Assembly: GCA_050944055.1 (NCBI GenBank)
Contig: JBMNQI010000019.1
Coordinates: 1 to 34,383 of the forward strand
DNA length: 34,383 bases
Source of the DNA: JBMNQI01 sp050944055
GTDB taxonomy: Bacteria; Bacillota; Clostridia; Oscillospirales; Oscillospiraceae
Direction of reading: 5' to 3'
A program made the translations under genes and the position numbers. A model generated the notes under the pieces. The model worked only from the letters and a program-made list of their open reading frames with translations, was not told the DNA's origin and made no database searches. This document shows positions 25,379 through 34,000 of the stretch, piece after piece (position 1 is the first letter of the stretch; each line of letters begins with the position of its first letter).

Positions 25379-26704
25379 CTACTCACCAATAAAAGCGTTC
25401 GCTGATACTAGCGCTGCCCTCAATTCACCGGTATCGACTTTGCGCGGAGAGACATTGCGATCAAGCGAAATAGCTGCCGCTGTTCCCGCAGCTTGTCCCA
25501 TAACCACCGCAGGCCCCATGACCCTGGTCGATGACTGTGCTTCATGTGTACAACTAACAAAACGCCCTGCCATAAGCAGATTTTCAACACCGCGCGGCAG
25601 CAAAACTCGATATGGAATGGTGTAATACTCTCCGGCCGGCAGCCATTCAAAAATGCGCCCCTTAACAGGGTCCACAATTTCAAACGGCCAAGCACACGCG
25701 CCGATACCATCGTCAAATTTTGTGCAGGAAGAAATATCTTCCTTCTTGAGAATATAATCGCCGAAAACACGCCTGGACTCACGAATTCCAATCATTGGCG
25801 CAGTGTCTATTACATCCATATTCTCAAATCCAGGCACTTCTGCCCGCAAGAACCTGCGCAATTCTCGAACGATTCTCCTGCCGTCTATGGCGGCTTTTGT
25901 TAGGTGGAGGGGGTCTACGCAATTGGCAGGCCAGGGAATACCTGCCCAATTGACCCAGTATGCGCCGGGAATACATATCTCACGCGTTATAATCTGCGGC
26001 CTTGTCAGCTCATATTCGCCACTGCCGAACTTGCGTTTTATCGTTTCGTTCAGAACGTCGGCGGAAAAGTTGCCGACATTTACCATGTGAAATACCATAT
26101 CACATGAAAGAAAATTCCCCGAACCGTCTCCCAGCTCAAATGGCACACCGGAAAGAGCGCAGACGTCACCGTCTCCCGTGCAGTCAATAACTCTTTTGGC
26201 TATTACTGCCTGGCGGCCGGCTTTGTTTTCAATTATGAGACCTTTGATAGAGTTTTCTTCCAAGATTGTATCCGTTACATGGGTATAATAAAGAACCTGA
26301 ACACCGGCTTCCTCTGCCATACGGTCAAGTATCAGCTTGAGGATCTCCGGGTTGAATACAAAACTCTTCATGTCGGCAACGCCGTTGAGATCATAGAGGT
26401 TCCTGTGAATTTCGCCGCCGATACCCTGAACGATTTGTTTTTTCTCCGAATCACCATATGTAGTAAAGCCGCAGAAGCAGTTGACCATGCCGCTGGTGCC
26501 TGTTCCGCCCAGGCATCCAAAGGCCTCAATAAGAAGCGTTTTTGCTCCTGCGCGGGCTGCAGATATCGCGGCGCCGACGCCTGCCATTCCGCCGCCCACA
26601 ACTGCAACATCCACATCAGCGAAAACCCTGGTATTTCTGGGCGGCTCTTTTATACAGTCACCGCTTCTGTCATAGGAGATAGGATTGTTTAAGTTGTTTA
26701 CCAT
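25379..26704 (-). CDS. FAD-dependent oxidoreductase (FAD_oxidored family), copy 2
   Basis: Flavoprotein of 441 aa. It has a GxGxxG fold (VAVVGGGMAGVGAAISAARAG) near residue 30, followed by the LGGTGTSGMVNCF loop, DCTGDGDVCAL in the middle, and LPRGVENLLMAGR plus MGQAAGTAAAI at the C-terminus. The ATG at 26704 follows GGAGG; a longer frame from 26782 would add 26 residues unlike the family. It shares the layout of the copy at 21643-23124 and probably acts on a related oxygenated or unsaturated substrate. Its position directly after the TRAP transporter suggests that it acts on the imported compound. Confidence 0.85.
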   Translation of the reverse strand: MVNNLNNPISYDRSGDCIKEPPRNTRVFADVDVAVVGGGMAGVGAAISAARAGAKTLLIEAFGCLGGTGTSGMVNCFCGFTTYGDSEKKQIVQGIGGEIHRNLYDLNGVADMKSFVFNPEILKLILDRMAEEAGVQVLYYTHVTDTILEENSIKGLIIENKAGRQAVIAKRVIDCTGDGDVCALSGVPFELGDGSGNFLSCDMVFHMVNVGNFSADVLNETIKRKFGSGEYELTRPQIITREICIPGAYWVNWAGIPWPANCVDPLHLTKAAIDGRRIVRELRRFLRAEVPGFENMDVIDTAPMIGIRESRRVFGDYILKKEDISSCTKFDDGIGACAWPFEIVDPVKGRIFEWLPAGEYYTIPYRVLLPRGVENLLMAGRFVSCTHEAQSSTRVMGPAVVMGQAAGTAAAISLDRNVSPRKVDTGELRAALVSANAFIGE

Positions 26705-26823
26705 ATAATTCCTCCGGCTGTGTTGGTCAGATGATACGACTCTGCTCAGGACGGTTTGTTGCTCTAAAGCAGAAGCCGGCATGCACTTAATCTTACACAG
26801 TTATGATGTCAAGGATTTACAGA

Positions 26824-28746
26824 CTATGCTTCCACGTGAGCGCCTTTACGCTTAAGAAGGATGCGGACTAGGAACGCGACCGCAACAATTCCAACACCAA
26901 GCAGATCGGTTAAAAGACCGGGAATAAGCATACCAATACCCCCAGCTATGTATATTATTCGCTCAACGGTAGTCAGACTCCCCCAACGTTCAACATATAG
27001 GTGTCCAACGATACCGGCAGACAGAATAACGACGCCAATAATGCTTGTAACAGTTGCCTGTATAATCGCCAGAGGTTCTCCAATCATCACAAGAACTGGA
27101 TTATAGATGAACATAAACGGTACAATATAAGTACATATTCCCAATCGCGTGGCATATAGGCCTGTCTTCATTGGGCTGCCGCCGGATATACTCGCAGCCA
27201 CGTAGGCTGCAATACAAACAGGCGGCGTGATAAATGCGACAATGCCCCAATAAAGAATGAACATATGCGCAGCCATTACCGGAACGCCAAGTTCTATCAT
27301 TGCGGGACCGACGAGCGCGGAAAGCGTTAGGTATATGGTTATGTTGCCCAAGCCCATGCCCATGATAAAGCAGCATACAGCAACGAGCAGAGCCAAAACC
27401 AGCAGGCGGCCGCCAGAAATCTGAACGAGACCCATTGCCAGACGCATACCGACACCAGTGGAGTTAAGAGCGCTCATAATTACGCAGGCCATACCGCAAG
27501 CCAAAACAACAGTACACAGGGACCGCGCCGTATCATCGAGGGACTGAACAATCTTGATAATATTGAGCCTGGATTCTTTCTGGAATTGACTTACCACTAT
27601 CAGAATACCGGTAGCAAGCAGTGCGGATTTTTCAGGTGTAAACCTAAATACTGCAAGGAACACAATCAGCGCTATGATGGGCACCAGGTATTGCCAACCT
27701 TTTTTCAGGGTCTCCTTAACAGACGGAACCTGTTCCTTGGGCACACCTTTTAGACCACGCTTCAAAGCCTCAAGATCAATCTGGGTAAACAGCGCCATGT
27801 AATAAAGTATTGCGGGAAGCAGTGCGGCAAAGCATATCTCGATGTACTTAAAGCCGGTCATCTCCGCCATAACGAACGCGACCGCGCCCATGACCGGAGG
27901 CATTATTTGCCCGCCGTTTGAAGCAACCGCCTCAACAGCACCGGCGAAGTTCTTGTCATACCCGGTGTTTTTCATCAGCGGTATGGTAATGGACCCGGTT
28001 GCTGCAACATTGGACGCAGTAGAGCCGGAAAGTGTGCCGAAGCACGCACTTGCAATAACCGCAACCTTTGCAGGGCCACCTCTCACCGCACCCAGAATAG
28101 AGAGCGCGAAATCAATAAAGAACTTTCCTCCTCCGGAGAACATCAGCATTCCCGCAAAGACGGAAAATACAATTACTGTCGTTGATGCGACACCCATTGG
28201 CAGTCCATAAACGCCATTGGAGTCAAGAAAGAATGCAAGCACCAAACGAGGGAACGGTATTGAGCGGGAGTACAGCATTCCAGGGAAATGCTGGGAGAAA
28301 AGCGCATGGCATAAAAACACTAATACAACGATAACCATTGGAAGACCAACCGCGCGCCTTCCGCCTTCAAGCAACGCAATCAAGAGCATTACGAAAAACA
28401 CGATTTCCAGCATGGACGCTTTTGCAAAAATAATGTGCTTAAGCACGAGATCATAGAAGAAAAAGTAATAAAGACAGGGAATCACGCCCATGAGCATCAG
28501 GGTAATATCAATAACGAGAATAATTTTGTTTCGCTTTTCCATTCCTTTTTTCGGTGGAAAAACAATGTATGTCAGCACTATAAAAATACCAAGGTTCAAT
28601 CCGCGATAGGGCTGTATCATAATATTTATTCCCAATCGCGCCAGAAGACCACCAATATAGGCAAGGTCAAATAGCAAAAGGGCTATACCAAGCACAGCGG
28701 CTATTTTAAACAGCACACTCTTGGATGCCCACCATTTTGAGAACAA
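26824..28746 (-). CDS. TRAP transporter permease, fused DctQ-DctM type (TAXI-TRAP partner)
   Basis: Secondary transporter of 640 aa driven by an ion gradient. The N-terminal quarter corresponds to the small DctQ-like subunit (about four to five helices). The rest is a large DctM-like domain with signature segments GTLSGSTASNVAATGSITIPLM, NGGQIMPPVMGAVAFVMAEMTG and FITPPVCIAAYVAASISG. The start is placed at TTG 28746 because AAAGGAGG lies seven bases upstream; the ATG codons at 28773 and 28767 have no ribosome binding site and would contain this site inside the coding sequence. It transports what the binding lipoprotein at 28951-30111 captures, usually C4-type or other small organic acids in this family. 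Confidence 0.92.
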   Translation of the reverse strand: MFSKWWASKSVLFKIAAVLGIALLLFDLAYIGGLLARLGINIMIQPYRGLNLGIFIVLTYIVFPPKKGMEKRNKIILVIDITLMLMGVIPCLYYFFFYDLVLKHIIFAKASMLEIVFFVMLLIALLEGGRRAVGLPMVIVVLVFLCHALFSQHFPGMLYSRSIPFPRLVLAFFLDSNGVYGLPMGVASTTVIVFSVFAGMLMFSGGGKFFIDFALSILGAVRGGPAKVAVIASACFGTLSGSTASNVAATGSITIPLMKNTGYDKNFAGAVEAVASNGGQIMPPVMGAVAFVMAEMTGFKYIEICFAALLPAILYYMALFTQIDLEALKRGLKGVPKEQVPSVKETLKKGWQYLVPIIALIVFLAVFRFTPEKSALLATGILIVVSQFQKESRLNIIKIVQSLDDTARSLCTVVLACGMACVIMSALNSTGVGMRLAMGLVQISGGRLLVLALLVAVCCFIMGMGLGNITIYLTLSALVGPAMIELGVPVMAAHMFILYWGIVAFITPPVCIAAYVAASISGGSPMKTGLYATRLGICTYIVPFMFIYNPVLVMIGEPLAIIQATVTSIIGVVILSAGIVGHLYVERWGSLTTVERIIYIAGGIGMLIPGLLTDLLGVGIVAVAFLVRILLKRKGAHVEA

Positions 28747-28800
28747 AGCCGTCCCTCCTTTAGGCATTGGCATCGCAATATGGAAACATAATCATTCTAC

Positions 28801-28835
28801 GCTGGGCACAGAGCCCCTAGAGCCATGTGCCCAGC
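28801..28835 (-). promoter_or_regulatory. intercistronic hairpin between TRAP binding protein and permease genes
   Basis: Perfect 10-base stem GCTGGGCACA / TGTGCCCAGC with a 15-base loop. It lies downstream of the binding-protein stop and upstream of the permease start on the minus strand, without a T-run. Such hairpins often protect the abundant binding-protein mRNA or let only part of the transcripts continue. Confidence 0.6.
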
Positions 28836-28950
28836 ATATACAGGCAAAGCGTAAATCTAGCTATTAAGAATACCGAATATATGGTTTCACTTCATTTATC
28901 CTGAGATGGTTGATTGAAATGATCACATCACATATTCAATGTGAAAAGAG

Positions 28951-30111
28951 TTATCTGGTTGCGCCTGCCTTCGCGAGGAGCTCCTGCTGAATAGCTTCGA
29001 GCTCGTCGGTCCAGAAGCCCCTGTCCTTATAATACTGAACAGCAGCTGCGTGGAAGGGCGCATTGCCGGCGGGCAGGAGAGCGGTCGTAATAGTGAAGGC
29101 TCCGGTATCTGCATGATAGGCAGTGAAACGGCCGGGGGTTGTCAGGTCAACATCGTCAAAGAGGGTTTTCATGACTTCGTAAACGAAATCATAGTTCGTA
29201 TCTTCAAGTGCGATAAGGGAGTTCATGAATCCGATGGTCACGCAATCTTCGTCCAATCCCTTATATACACCGGCAGGAACAGTAACAGACGGGAACAGAT
29301 AGGGTTCTTTCTCTGCGATATAGTTTCGCTCTTCTTCTGTCATGGAGAAGAAGGTGATATCCTCCTGGATTGCAACTTCCATCCAATATGAGGAACCAGC
29401 AATGGAGCCGGGGTTCAATACCATGTCTGCTGTGTGCTCACGCAGAGCGTTCATTGCATCAGTGCTTGTGGAGAAGGGCAGAACAGTAACCTTGTCAGCG
29501 ATGCCATGGAATTCAAGCAGGCGTTGGCCAACCGCGGCGACAAAGGGCGCAGTTACGAAGTCGCACATAAAGGTCTTGCCAACAAGGTCTTCAACACCTT
29601 TTACGCCAGAACCGGACCAGGTTGCCAGGTGAATGGGTGCAACCTGAAGACCGCCGAGGAGTCGAACGGGAATGCTGCCGGTTTCCTCAAAAACTCCTGT
29701 ACCGTAGAATGCGTTAAAAATGGTGTCATTGCTGAGAGCGGTTAACTCAATCTGTTTATCGCCAAGTACGACCATACGGTCGGTTGCGCCGGAACCGCCA
29801 TAAGGGGTTGCAGTCACGTTCATTTCGTCTTTCATAAGGCTGCAAAGGCCCTCAATAACAGCCTGCATTGCTCCGGGAGAGGTGCCGACTTTTACATCTT
29901 TGGGAAAATCCATGTAGGGCTCTTCGGGTTGTTCGGGTTGTTCAGGTTCCGCGGGTTTATCCGAAGGAGCCTCTGCAGGCTTTTCTGCAGGGGCGGATGC
30001 TGCAGGGGCGGATGCTGCAGGGGCGGATGCTTTGGGAGCGCCGCCGCAGCCGGCAATTGAGAGCATGAAGGAAAGTGCGAGGAGAAGTACCACCAGAGTT
30101 TTGCCTTTCAT
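28951..30111 (-). CDS. TAXI-family TRAP transporter solute-binding lipoprotein
   Basis: Binding protein of 386 aa for the adjacent fused TRAP permease. A lipoprotein signal peptide ends at LSIAGC. It is followed by a low-complexity Ala/Pro/Glu linker containing three ASAPA repeats and PEQ repeats, then the TAXI fold (VGTSPGAMQAVIEGLCSLM, TPYGGSGATDRMVVLGDKQIELT). The chosen start, ATG 30111, lies 10 bases after AAAGGA and gives a standard-length signal peptide. The longer start at 30132 adds seven residues and has no ribosome binding site of its own. Ligand unknown; the neighbours suggest an unsaturated or branched organic acid. A TRAP permease, rather than ABC proteins, completes the system. 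Confidence 0.9.
   Translation of the reverse strand: MKGKTLVVLLLALSFMLSIAGCGGAPKASAPAASAPAASAPAEKPAEAPSDKPAEPEQPEQPEEPYMDFPKDVKVGTSPGAMQAVIEGLCSLMKDEMNVTATPYGGSGATDRMVVLGDKQIELTALSNDTIFNAFYGTGVFEETGSIPVRLLGGLQVAPIHLATWSGSGVKGVEDLVGKTFMCDFVTAPFVAAVGQRLLEFHGIADKVTVLPFSTSTDAMNALREHTADMVLNPGSIAGSSYWMEVAIQEDITFFSMTEEERNYIAEKEPYLFPSVTVPAGVYKGLDEDCVTIGFMNSLIALEDTNYDFVYEVMKTLFDDVDLTTPGRFTAYHADTGAFTITTALLPAGNAPFHAAAVQYYKDRGFWTDELEAIQQELLAKAGATR
29986..30030. repeat. three perfect 15-bp tandem repeats in the binding-protein linker
   Basis: The unit TGCAGGGGCGGATGC occurs three times without gaps and encodes three ASAPA blocks in the lipoprotein's linker. In-frame repeat number changes would alter linker length without breaking the gene. 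Confidence 0.9.
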
Positions 30112-30238
30112 TTCTTTCACTAGTCCTTTCATAAAATTTAGGTCGTATGCCGGTTTCTACCTTGATAACAAACAATACCAAATGTCTATCGCCCATCCAA
30201 ATGGAACCTTTGTTCTTAACTACTTATAATTCAGAGCG

Positions 30239-31063
30239 TCATTTTAACCGTCTTTTTGCGCTCTGCTTGCCCAGAACACATTCTCTCAGGCATATGCCGC
30301 AGCTCGTGGAACCATAATCCGTATGGGCGATCAGTTCCGAGCTCCATTCAAGAGGATGCTGGTTTTTCTTCGCCAAAGTTCTCTCGTAAAACGCCTTGTC
30401 TCTGGCAATGAAGTTCGGATCGTTTTCGTCCATTACAAATCTCTGCCGTCTTGCACACTTGTAATAATCTGTGGTGCGATCTCCCAATGCTTTTGCAGGA
30501 CATGCCTCAACTGCTGCGCAGACCTTACATGTACAAATCTCATCCTCGATCATGGGATCAGGCTCCAATTCTGCTGTGGTTATGACCGATTGTATACGGA
30601 TCCTCGCACCATACTCTTTCGTAATAAGGAGATTGTTTTTCCCGATTCTGCCAAGTCCCGCTTTTTCTGCCGCGTGCCTGTGCGAGAAGGTGGCAAGAGA
30701 CTCGATCTTCACATTAGGCCACTCTCCGGAAATGGTGCGTGACTTGACATTGTACGATGCTGGGATCGGAAGAGTCTTATACCCTTTCCTCTCCAAAAAT
30801 ACTGCCAGCTTGAAGCCCAGTTCGTTGAGCATCTCGGTCAACACGATATAGCCCTGAGCCTGGTATGACGGGCTGGGCAAGGAATCTACAAGCCCATCCG
30901 GAATGTGTACGGCAAAGACTATTACGGATTTGGCACCGGGAAGCACATCCTCAGGCCGTGTTCCCTCAGGCGCTTCTGAGAAGCGCTCAACGTTTGCAAT
31001 GCCGATCATGTCCATTCCGTTATTCATGAGGAAATCGGTTATTTCCTTTTTTAACTGCTGCAT
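30239..31063 (-). CDS. QueG-like double 4Fe-4S cluster protein, copy 2
   Basis: Iron-sulfur protein of 274 aa with the same layout as the gene at 23226-24056 but divergent. The N-terminal about 170 residues form a reductase-like domain (FSHRHAAEKAGLGRIGKNNLL, similar to the QueG/dehalogenase family). Then come CTCKVCAAVEACPAKAL and a distal CGICLRECVLG. The ATG at 31063 has GAGGAG nine bases upstream; the ATG at 31072 overlaps that site and is therefore rejected. It lies between the isomerase-family gene and the transporter. It may deliver electrons to the flavoenzymes of the block or be a reductase itself. A role in queuosine synthesis seems unlikely. Confidence 0.75.
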   Translation of the reverse strand: MQQLKKEITDFLMNNGMDMIGIANVERFSEAPEGTRPEDVLPGAKSVIVFAVHIPDGLVDSLPSPSYQAQGYIVLTEMLNELGFKLAVFLERKGYKTLPIPASYNVKSRTISGEWPNVKIESLATFSHRHAAEKAGLGRIGKNNLLITKEYGARIRIQSVITTAELEPDPMIEDEICTCKVCAAVEACPAKALGDRTTDYYKCARRQRFVMDENDPNFIARDKAFYERTLAKKNQHPLEWSSELIAHTDYGSTSCGICLRECVLGKQSAKRRLK

Positions 31064-31126
31064 ATGAATCATCTCCTCAATGGAATGTGTTTATTTGGAA
31101 CCGGTAGCTTGCCTTTTATATGATTT

Positions 31127-31903
31127 TTATCTGGGGCGATCCAGCAGGGTTCCGTAGCCCTTAATGGGCTCACCGACGCGGGCAAGCTTGAATGCATGCC
31201 AATAGGATGCCTGGTTGGAGGTAATGACGGGCTTCCCGAGGTCGTATTCAAGAGGCTCAATTATATCCAAAGTATCAAGACCGGTACAACTGATAAACAC
31301 CGCATCTGCATCAGGCGTATCTGCAGCCTTTGCCAGGTGATAAAGCACGTTGGGAGAGATATTTGCGATGATCAGGTTGTCAATAATATCTAACTCCGCC
31401 ATATTGGTAACTACAAAGCCGTTGTCCTCAAAAAACTTCTTCTCTACAAGGTTGACATCATGGGGATATGGAGTTGCCAATGCGAACTTCTTTATTCCCA
31501 GCTCCTCAAATGCACACTTGATTGCGGTGGATGTGGTAGTACAAGGCGCGCCGGTGGCCGCTTCCATTTCCTTTATCAGGCGCTCGTCATGGCCCTTGCC
31601 CTTAAGGAAGCTGCCTGCGGTGCAGGCCCAGATGACGCATTCGGGCTTATATGCGGCTAAGTTTGCCGCTCTGTCAACAACCCATTCATCGAGACGCAGC
31701 ATTTCTTCATAGCTTTCATCCTTGTGCCTGGGAACTCCGGCGCCGCCAATGGTCACGCCCTTAGGAGCCAGCTTGTAGAAATCTTCAATATGACTCCAGC
31801 CTCCGCCGGGATAGATGACTCCTATTCTTGCTCTCCACCCACGGTTTGATCTCCACATCGGGAAATCGTTTACTTCTGACATGAACATCTTCATTTTTTT
31901 CAT
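31127..31903 (-). CDS. maleate isomerase/arylmalonate decarboxylase-family protein (Asp/Glu racemase superfamily)
   Basis: Enzyme of 258 aa in the two-cysteine superfamily that includes maleate cis-trans isomerase, arylmalonate decarboxylase and Asp/Glu racemases. The two candidate catalytic cysteines are visible: Cys94 in IWACTAGS and Cys206 in FISCTGLDT. Supporting motifs are ATPYPHDVN and the C-terminal GKPVITSNQASYWH, both characteristic of the maleate isomerase branch. Substrates in the family are small di-acids. ATG 31903 follows AAGGAAAGG; ATG 31894 is a possible alternative. As second gene of the block, before the transporter, it gives the best hint of the pathway substrate, a small dicarboxylic or unsaturated acid, although the exact reaction cannot be assigned. 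Confidence 0.82.
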   Translation of the reverse strand: MKKMKMFMSEVNDFPMWRSNRGWRARIGVIYPGGGWSHIEDFYKLAPKGVTIGGAGVPRHKDESYEEMLRLDEWVVDRAANLAAYKPECVIWACTAGSFLKGKGHDERLIKEMEAATGAPCTTTSTAIKCAFEELGIKKFALATPYPHDVNLVEKKFFEDNGFVVTNMAELDIIDNLIIANISPNVLYHLAKAADTPDADAVFISCTGLDTLDIIEPLEYDLGKPVITSNQASYWHAFKLARVGEPIKGYGTLLDRPR

Positions 31904-31995
31904 TCCTTTCCTTGTAGTGTAAATATGTTTTGGTTTGCGCCGTCTGTGACGGCGATAACGCGCACATTGTTTCCTGGGAGTAACTCCAGGGCGTA

Positions 31996-33702
31996 TTACT
32001 TTTTGAAATCCTCTATGGACTTGGCTATGGTGCCGTCGGGCAGACGCAGGGCCTCCACACAGCCCTCGCTATGCAGCGCCCAAGGCAGGATGACTCCGGA
32101 ATGGCCGCCCCGGCCGCCTATGGTGACCACCTCAACGTCCTTCGGCGTGCGGGTGACGGGCAGGGGATGGCGGTTTACCCATTCCTTCGGGCGGACAGGT
32201 ACGAGACCGCGGCCGTTAACCATGGGATTCTGGTGGTACACATACTGATGGATATGCTCCTGTATCATCTCCTTGGTGTAGCCGTCCTTTTTCAGCATCA
32301 TGGCGTGGTCCGGCGTGAGGCACACCACCAGAGGCCCGGGCATGTAGGCGTTGTTGGAGCCCAGCGTGGTGCAGCAGGCAGTCACGGTGTCCAGTAAATC
32401 GTGGCCATTGAGGCTGAGGAAGTCTATGATGTCGTGGATCGGCTCCGCCTTGAGCAGATAGACGGTGGTGGTGGCGCTGTCGTAGCGGTCCTCGTTTATC
32501 ATGTTCCACTGGGCCAGCTCCGGCTCCTCGGCAAAGCAGAAGGTGAACTCAGCCTGAGAGGCGATGCAGTCCAGATCGCAGATGCCGGGTACCGAGCGCA
32601 GCACGTTCATGAGCACCAGATTTATGGCTCTGCCTATAGTGGCGTTGACCGGCCAGCCGGGACCCTGACAACCCTGTTTGCCGGAAAGGCCTATCTCCTG
32701 AGCGATGGGGCCGGAGACGATGCACAGGTTGCCGCCGGGGTGGGAGGTGGTGACGGACTGGTTGAAGTTGTACAGCGGGCTGTTCAACGCCCTGAAGGCT
32801 GCCACAAGCACGGGCATGGCCGTGGGCTTGCAGCCGGCCATTACGGCGGCGATGGCCACGTCCTTGACGGTTATCTCCTTGCCGCTGGGGCCTGCGGCAT
32901 CCACCAGCTTTTCGTTCTCGCTCCAGGGGCAGTACTGGAGCATTGCCTCGTAGCGGCGCTTTGTGGGCGGCACGAAGGGCAGTCCGTCGGAGATGTGCTC
33001 TGCCTCGAAGTATTCCATTATCTCCTCAAGATATGCTCCCGGCTCCTTATCCTTGCTCTCGTCGTAAGGGGGCACGAACGGGAGCATACCGTCCTTCGCG
33101 GGGGGTATCCTGTCCATTTTAAAGTCAATGTGGGCAAGCTTCGCCAGCTCGTCGCCGTTGCTGGTCAGGGAGGCCAGTATGTAATCCCACTTCAGGTCAA
33201 CCTGAGCGGCAACCTCCTCAACGGTGCTGGCCTGATACACGTCAACAGAGCACAGGCACAGCTGACCGGCCCGGTAAAAGCCCACGCCCTCGGTTATAGC
33301 GGTCCCCGGAGGAGCGGTCATGTAGACCGCGGGTATGCCCAGCTTTTCAAGGGCTATGGTGAGAACGGTGGTGGAGGAGGACGTGCCCATATCGCCGAAG
33401 GCCACGATGGCGGCCACAGGCTTCTCCTCGGCCAGCATAGCTGCGTACTGACCCAGCTGCTCGGCGTTCTTGCCGCGGACGGTCTCGGTGTACTCCACCC
33501 ATTTACTGTCGTCGCAGCCTATCTCCCGCAGGCGCTCCTTTATGCGGTCGAAAACTGTATAGTAGTTGCAAAAACCCAGCTTTGTGTTGTTGTAGAAAAG
33601 AATCTTTCCTTTTTTCAGCTCATCCAGGCTGGGGCGCTTTGCCAGGGTAATGACCTCACGGATCTGATACCCTCGAGGGTCCAGTAATACTTTCTCTGAC
33701 AT
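31996..33702 (-). CDS. two-domain UGSC-like protein of unknown function
   Basis: Protein of 568 aa. The N-terminal part (about 1-205) resembles UGSC-family (seleno)proteins, but the motif region reads GDMGTSSSTT (103-112), so the usual Cys/Sec positions seem to be Met and Ser. The C-terminal part (about 225-568) is a widespread uncharacterised domain starting at SDGLPFVPPT, with MAGCKPTAMPVLVAAF, TTSHPGGNLCIVSGPIA and NATIGRAINLVLMNV. A GMLPFVPP segment near 206 repeats the domain-start sequence. No signal peptide or membrane helix is seen. The start at 33702 is favoured by an AGGAG 13 bases upstream; an ATG at 33726 is possible. The gene is visibly richer in GC than the rest of the block, suggesting separate acquisition. 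My family call rests on motif memory and is moderate. Confidence 0.6.
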   Translation of the reverse strand: MSEKVLLDPRGYQIREVITLAKRPSLDELKKGKILFYNNTKLGFCNYYTVFDRIKERLREIGCDDSKWVEYTETVRGKNAEQLGQYAAMLAEEKPVAAIVAFGDMGTSSSTTVLTIALEKLGIPAVYMTAPPGTAITEGVGFYRAGQLCLCSVDVYQASTVEEVAAQVDLKWDYILASLTSNGDELAKLAHIDFKMDRIPPAKDGMLPFVPPYDESKDKEPGAYLEEIMEYFEAEHISDGLPFVPPTKRRYEAMLQYCPWSENEKLVDAAGPSGKEITVKDVAIAAVMAGCKPTAMPVLVAAFRALNSPLYNFNQSVTTSHPGGNLCIVSGPIAQEIGLSGKQGCQGPGWPVNATIGRAINLVLMNVLRSVPGICDLDCIASQAEFTFCFAEEPELAQWNMINEDRYDSATTTVYLLKAEPIHDIIDFLSLNGHDLLDTVTACCTTLGSNNAYMPGPLVVCLTPDHAMMLKKDGYTKEMIQEHIHQYVYHQNPMVNGRGLVPVRPKEWVNRHPLPVTRTPKDVEVVTIGGRGGHSGVILPWALHSEGCVEALRLPDGTIAKSIEDFKK

Positions 33703-33745
33703 AGATTCTATGGCTCTCCTATCCATTATTTTTTTACAGGTGTCT

Positions 33746-34000
33746 TCAGCTCTTGCTGCCCGCAGGTATGTCCATGTAAACGGCCTTCATCTCCTCCTTT
33801 AAGTTATCTTCCGGATAGACGAACGGGCTTACGGGCACTAATCCGGGAACTCGTCCGCGGTTTCCTCCGTACAGCCGTAATCAGCCGGCGTCCCGCCCAG
33901 AATGTCCAGCTCAGGGTTGAGCTGTAAAAGCTTCTGCACGAAATCAAGGCCGGCGTCATCTGTGCGTCGGGATACATAAGGTGGTTTTCCTTCCGGAGCT
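33746..34000 (-). pseudogene. frameshifted C-terminal remnant of an unrecognised gene
   Basis: On the minus strand one frame reads PYVSRRTDDAGLDFVQ, then NPELDILGGTPADYG and DEFPD, and stops at 33838. The next frame continues as GLVPVSPFVYPEDN and KAVYMDIPAGSKS, stopping at 33746. One extra G in the CCCGG stretch near 33847-33851 would join the two into a plausible gene end. Upstream (about 34000-34203) the frame remains open but the translation no longer looks like protein. Either a real decayed gene, or a sequencing error in an intact one, would explain this. The family is not recognised. Its end is 44 bases before the UGSC-like start, so it may once have been the first gene of the block. 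Confidence 0.45.

Noticed and set aside
23226..31063. QueG-like genes as true epoxyqueuosine reductases
   Set aside because: Two copies lie inside a transport/redox block, and no other queuosine genes are nearby; only the cluster-binding part is clearly shared.
32401..33687. Open frame of 428 aa on the plus strand, antisense to the UGSC-like gene
   Set aside because: The sequence is rich in Gly/Ala/Val/His with no family motif; it is a shadow of the GC-rich gene on the other strand.
31996..33702. Selenocysteine in the UGSC-like protein
   Set aside because: The motif position is Met, not UGA, and no in-frame UGA occurs in the frame.
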